Shown here in pieces: positions 60,401 to 64,000 of a stretch of 64,000 nt of DNA. The translations under genes were made by a program, and so were the position numbers. The stretch covers positions 6,398,610-6,462,609 of the forward strand of contig CP034975.1 in NCBI GenBank assembly GCA_004026145.2. The letters are read 5' to 3'. The DNA is from Takifugu bimaculatus (taxonomy: Eukaryota; Chordata; Actinopteri; Tetraodontiformes; Tetraodontidae). Position 1 is the stretch's first letter; every line of letters starts with the position of its first letter. The notes under the pieces are model-generated. The model made no database searches and was not told the DNA's origin. It worked only from the letters and a program-made list of their open reading frames with translations.

Positions 60401-63400
60401 TGAAGGTGGATCACAGCGCAGATGCAACAGGTGTTGGACATGATCAGAAATCAACACCGACGGCTGCTTCAGCTCACGTTTATCGTTCGCAGAATGCAAG
60501 TTGACACTTTTCAGCAGTCGGGCGTGGAATCGGTTCCCAACAACGCTAATATTTATTGCGTTAAATCAACCTCTTTGGGCTGTGACCCTGGATAACAAAC
60601 GGGTTCTGTGAAGCGTCTCTCAGCTGCGTCAGCATTGATCGGGAGGGTAAGATTACTCTTAAACCGTGTGCTGAATCAGCCCGGCAGAAACCGTGAGGTC
60701 ATCCCTGAAAGCTCGGGATCCATGACGACAGCGGCTCTTGAACAAACACAGATGAGTCCGGGGATGAAGCGGCGACTTACATGCCCTTAAGTCACCCTGG
60801 GGAGTGAGAGGAGGTGAGCTGTTTTCTTTTTTTATGAGGGAGTAGAACGCAGGTGTTGAAACTGACACGCTGGATCGCAGATTCCCGAACTTTTTAAAAG
60901 CGCACATCTGGGCTAATAAACCCCCTGTACTCACGGAGAACAGGGCAGGACCCAGATTTGTTAGCGCTTCATCATCAATCATCAATTATTAAAAACTATA
61001 ATAATCAAAACATTCCAGCTGCTGAGAACACCCCCTCCCCCCGCGCGAGAGACGCGTTTGATCTCAGCCCCCTTTGATTAATTAAAGCCGAACTCTGCGC
61101 GGCGTCTCCATGGTATCCGTGCAGACATCCCAGAGAGGCGCTCTGGATCGTTCAGCCATTGTTGTTGAGCAAGAGCGAGGAGGTGGCTGCATCCAGAGAC
61201 TCCTTAAAAACCGCACTCCACATGCCGGGAATTCCTCCTGACCGCACAGGCCGGGCAGGAGCAGATGCTTGATTGATGAAAAGACTCTGTGTGACAGAGT
61301 GTGTGTTTTCTCTGCATGTGTGTGTTTAGAGTGTGTTTATTCCATTTTTGTCTGTTTTTAACGTCTTTCGCCTACACATGTTTTTTGTGTATCAAAAGTC
61401 TAAAAGTGAGCAGAAAGGGTTGACTCAAAAATTGATGTAATCGTTTGGAAATTATAGTTTCATCTGACAATTAGACTCATTTCCATTGGATGCGCAGCGC
61501 CACGGCGACCGAAGCTAATCTGCGGTCGCGGAGAAAAGGTGGCGAGACGCGTTTCGATGCAGATTATACCAGACAGGAACATTTGGGTCAGTTTTCAAAA
61601 TAAAAGTCCCTCGTGCCAGTTGAGGGCTGCTGCGTAGTCGTAAAAGTAGAAACCCAAACCAGCTCAAGCCAAGAGTAAAGTTCTGGAGAGCTTCGTCTGT
61701 GGGATCGTCCACAGCCTGATGTTAGCATCCTTCTGGACGCCATCACGCGCCATGAGAGTCAGGACTTGGCCCTGGACCGGTGACAGCACCCATAAGTTTC
61801 TGCTGGGGGCCCTGTCTTGTGACGTGCAGGTGCTTCAAGGTCCTGCCAGAGGCGCCACTCAGTCCTCCTCCTCCTCCCCCTCATCTTCCTCATCCTCTCG
61901 TCTCCCATCCTCCTTAAGCCGGGCGCCGTCACATCACTCAGCGAGACGTTCCACAGGCACCCTGGGGGCTTTAGCGCAGGACGCCACGCAGAGTCATCAG
62001 AGAGCAACAGATCTTGGACAGCATCGAATGTCCCATCTGACAACAACTACAGAGAGGAGCGGCACGGGGATCAAAGAGAAGGGCCTAGCCTAGCATTAAT
62101 GTCACCGCCCATGATTGTATGATATTTAGAAGACGTAAACTAAGAAACGGGGAAGGCTTTAAAGGGCGCTCAGGACAAGATGCAGCTCGAAGGAACAATT
62201 TGTTTTCCAATTTCCTGTGCAGGGAAATCTGAGAAGATTGATCCCAGATCTGGTCTAGTTAGGACAGACAGGAAGTCCCAAAGGTGATATGTTATTTCTT
62301 GTTATAAACTTTAATGTAATTATGTGTGAGGAGATAGCTAACTGTTGCGCACTTCGTATTATTGATGCATTTGTAGACCGAGATGCTGCCTGAAACAACG
62401 ATTGATCGGTTGATCGAATAACCGATAGATCACTTTCCTGGAGAGAAGAAGCTCGTGGGCTGTTCCTGAGAATGGTTTGCATTTGTGGAACACCTCTTTC
62501 TGCTCCGCCGGGAGGATATTTTCTATCAAGCCAGCTGCAATCCAAATGTTTTCGGAGAGATTTCATTCCCCAAAGGTGTATTTGTCCAAAAATCACAACC
62601 CCCCAGGACTGAATTAGCACAATTTAACAAATTCAGGCTGTAATTACACTTTTTTAACATTACGTACGACCCTCGCCATCGGTACGAAACCATAGATCTT
62701 GTAATGCGGAGCGCCGCTCAGCCAAAAGCTGTCTGGCGTGAACGGCAAAATTCTGTTTGACTCTGGGTTCAGCAGGTGAGGAGGGGGTCAGCGTCCACGT
62801 TAGGGAACACATGTTCTCGGGCGAATCGTAACAGAACGCCGTCCAAACAACTTAGAAATTTGAGATCGCCGAAGAGGAGAAAGAACAAGATAGCAGGAAA
62901 CGCACTCCCTTTTTTTCTGAAAACCAGCTCACGTGGATCTTGAGAACTGCCGGACCCCTCTTGTCTTGATCCAGAATGACATCGGGAATTGTCCCCTTGG
63001 AAAGGTGCTGTGGTATCCATTAAAGTCCTGTAGACAAACAGCGGGACATCCCAGCAGATGGAGGATAAATTCTGATAAAAATGCCATCGCTAACGTTGAC
63101 CCCGCACCGATTTATGCTTCATCTGCAGCCAGAGGGAGCTTTTATTTTCCTTGCAGGATCAGGGAAAAAGACGTCCCGAGAATGATTCTGCTAAACCCTC
63201 AGTTGGCAGCCTCGGTCCGGGAGCGGTTCAGCATCTGTTACTTGATTTTCCGACGGATCTCTAAGCTCCGTCTTTCTTTTTGTTGCATGAATTATTTTTT
63301 TTGCAGCATGAAGCTAATTAGACTTTCATGACAGACTGGCTTTGCTGATGAAAACCCTCCCAAATGATACCTTCATGGTTCTGATATTATGACTCATGGC

Positions 63401-64000
63401 TTTGAGATATGCTGACCTACCAAATAAAAAATAAACAACTCAACAACAAAAACAGAACTTCCCAGCTCTGATAGGACATAACTATTTGTACTTCCAGAAA
63501 ACACCAATGGCGTGCTCTGAGTCGCACTCAGGCCCGACTTTGACCTTCCCGCCCCATGACTCCATCATGCACCTGTGCAGGCAAGCACCTAGGGGACCGG
63601 TCCGACCGTGCGTCAGCCCCCCCGGCCTTCCTGTCATTCCTGATGTATGTGTCCCCCCGTCCTCTCCCAGTAGGCGTAGGTCTCCCTCCAGAGGCCCGAT
63701 TAACCTGGCCTGCGGTCTCAGCTGCCTGTCAAACCGTCGGCTCTGCCGGCTTCATTAGTGGTCGGTGGGTCACATGTGGGGAGTGTTTTACTGCCACTTG
63801 TCTGTAAAGACCAGAGATCGCCACTTGTCTCACACTCCGTAACTCACAGGTCTCACTACAACGGCGAAACGAGAACTGGACGGGACCCAGAAGGTCTGAA
63901 CAAGTTCGGGATTTGCTCTATTTCTTGCTTTAGCTGGTTGATTCTAATTTATTTCACCTGTGTCTCCTGAAGCATGTTGAAGGGGTTGACCTACCACAAA
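54436..64000. other. Non-coding region downstream of sost
   Basis: I found no coding exon with family resemblance on either strand, no RNA gene and no transposon. By human synteny meox1 would be the next gene, and the interval between sost and meox1 holds the ECR5 bone enhancer in mammals. I could not recognise ECR5 by eye. The longest open frames here have low-complexity or non-protein-like composition. Confidence 0.45.

Noticed and set aside
1..64000. CRISPR arrays, bacterial operons, or prophage
   Set aside because: No spaced direct repeats, no ribosome-binding sites before long ORFs, and spliced vertebrate genes throughout. The window is eukaryotic.

Overview
The window reads as a compact teleost (percomorph, pufferfish-like) chromosome segment. 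Introns are often 60-400 bp with GT-AG boundaries, there are many pure CA/GT, CT and ATT microsatellites and G-tracts, no recognisable transposon, and vertebrate genes with fish-style sequences. Gene content matches human 17q21.31 (G6PC1, PSME3, NBR1, TMEM106A, ARL4D, SOST, DUSP3), preceded by the 3' end of an ankyrin gene.

Layout: (1) 48-1661 (+) carries the last coding exons of an ankyrin (ANK1-like), with 3'UTR to about 2.8 kb. (2) 4.3-6.6 kb (-) and 8.3-10.2 kb (+) hold two divergently transcribed glucose-6-phosphatase catalytic-subunit paralogs, each with five exons. They share a 1.7 kb intergenic region and a near-identical block in exon 5. (3) 12.2-14.8 kb (-) is psme3 (PA28-gamma), head-to-head across a 282 bp CRE/NRF1 spacer with (4) nbr1 (+, 15.0-21.7 kb, 22 coding exons, PB1-ZZ-coiled coil-FW-LIR-UBA). 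(5) 23.45-25.23 kb (+) is tmem106a. (6) 27.3-27.9 kb (+) is arl4d, coding in one exon. (7) 37.65-40.95 kb (+) is dusp3, three exons. (8) 50.4-52.66 kb (+) is sost (sclerostin), two exons, with 3'UTR to 54.4 kb. The remaining 9.6 kb shows no gene. Large non-coding stretches flank dusp3 and sost (28.6-37.6, 41-50.4 and 54.4-64 kb).

The genes do not form one pathway; they are a conserved neighbourhood. The g6pc pair acts in gluconeogenesis at the ER, psme3 in nuclear proteasome activation, nbr1 in selective autophagy, tmem106a in endolysosomal/plasma membranes, arl4d in small-GTPase signalling, dusp3 in MAPK dephosphorylation, and sost in Wnt/BMP antagonism in bone. Relative to human, dusp3 and sost appear to form an inverted segment.

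The main oddity is reading-frame integrity. Six breaks in four genes (second g6pc copy, nbr1 x2, arl4d x2, dusp3) each look like a single extra base, while the five-exon g6pc copy 1, psme3, tmem106a and sost are intact. A shared insertion direction points to assembly error more than to decay of conserved genes. Other structures that genes do not explain are a 43-bp perfect hairpin in a tmem106a intron, a 42-bp perfect palindrome downstream of dusp3, a possible gene-conversion tract between the g6pc copies, a possible intronic polyadenylation site in nbr1, and a GC-AG intron in nbr1. All exon boundaries were called by eye from splice signals and remembered family sequences; no alignment was run.
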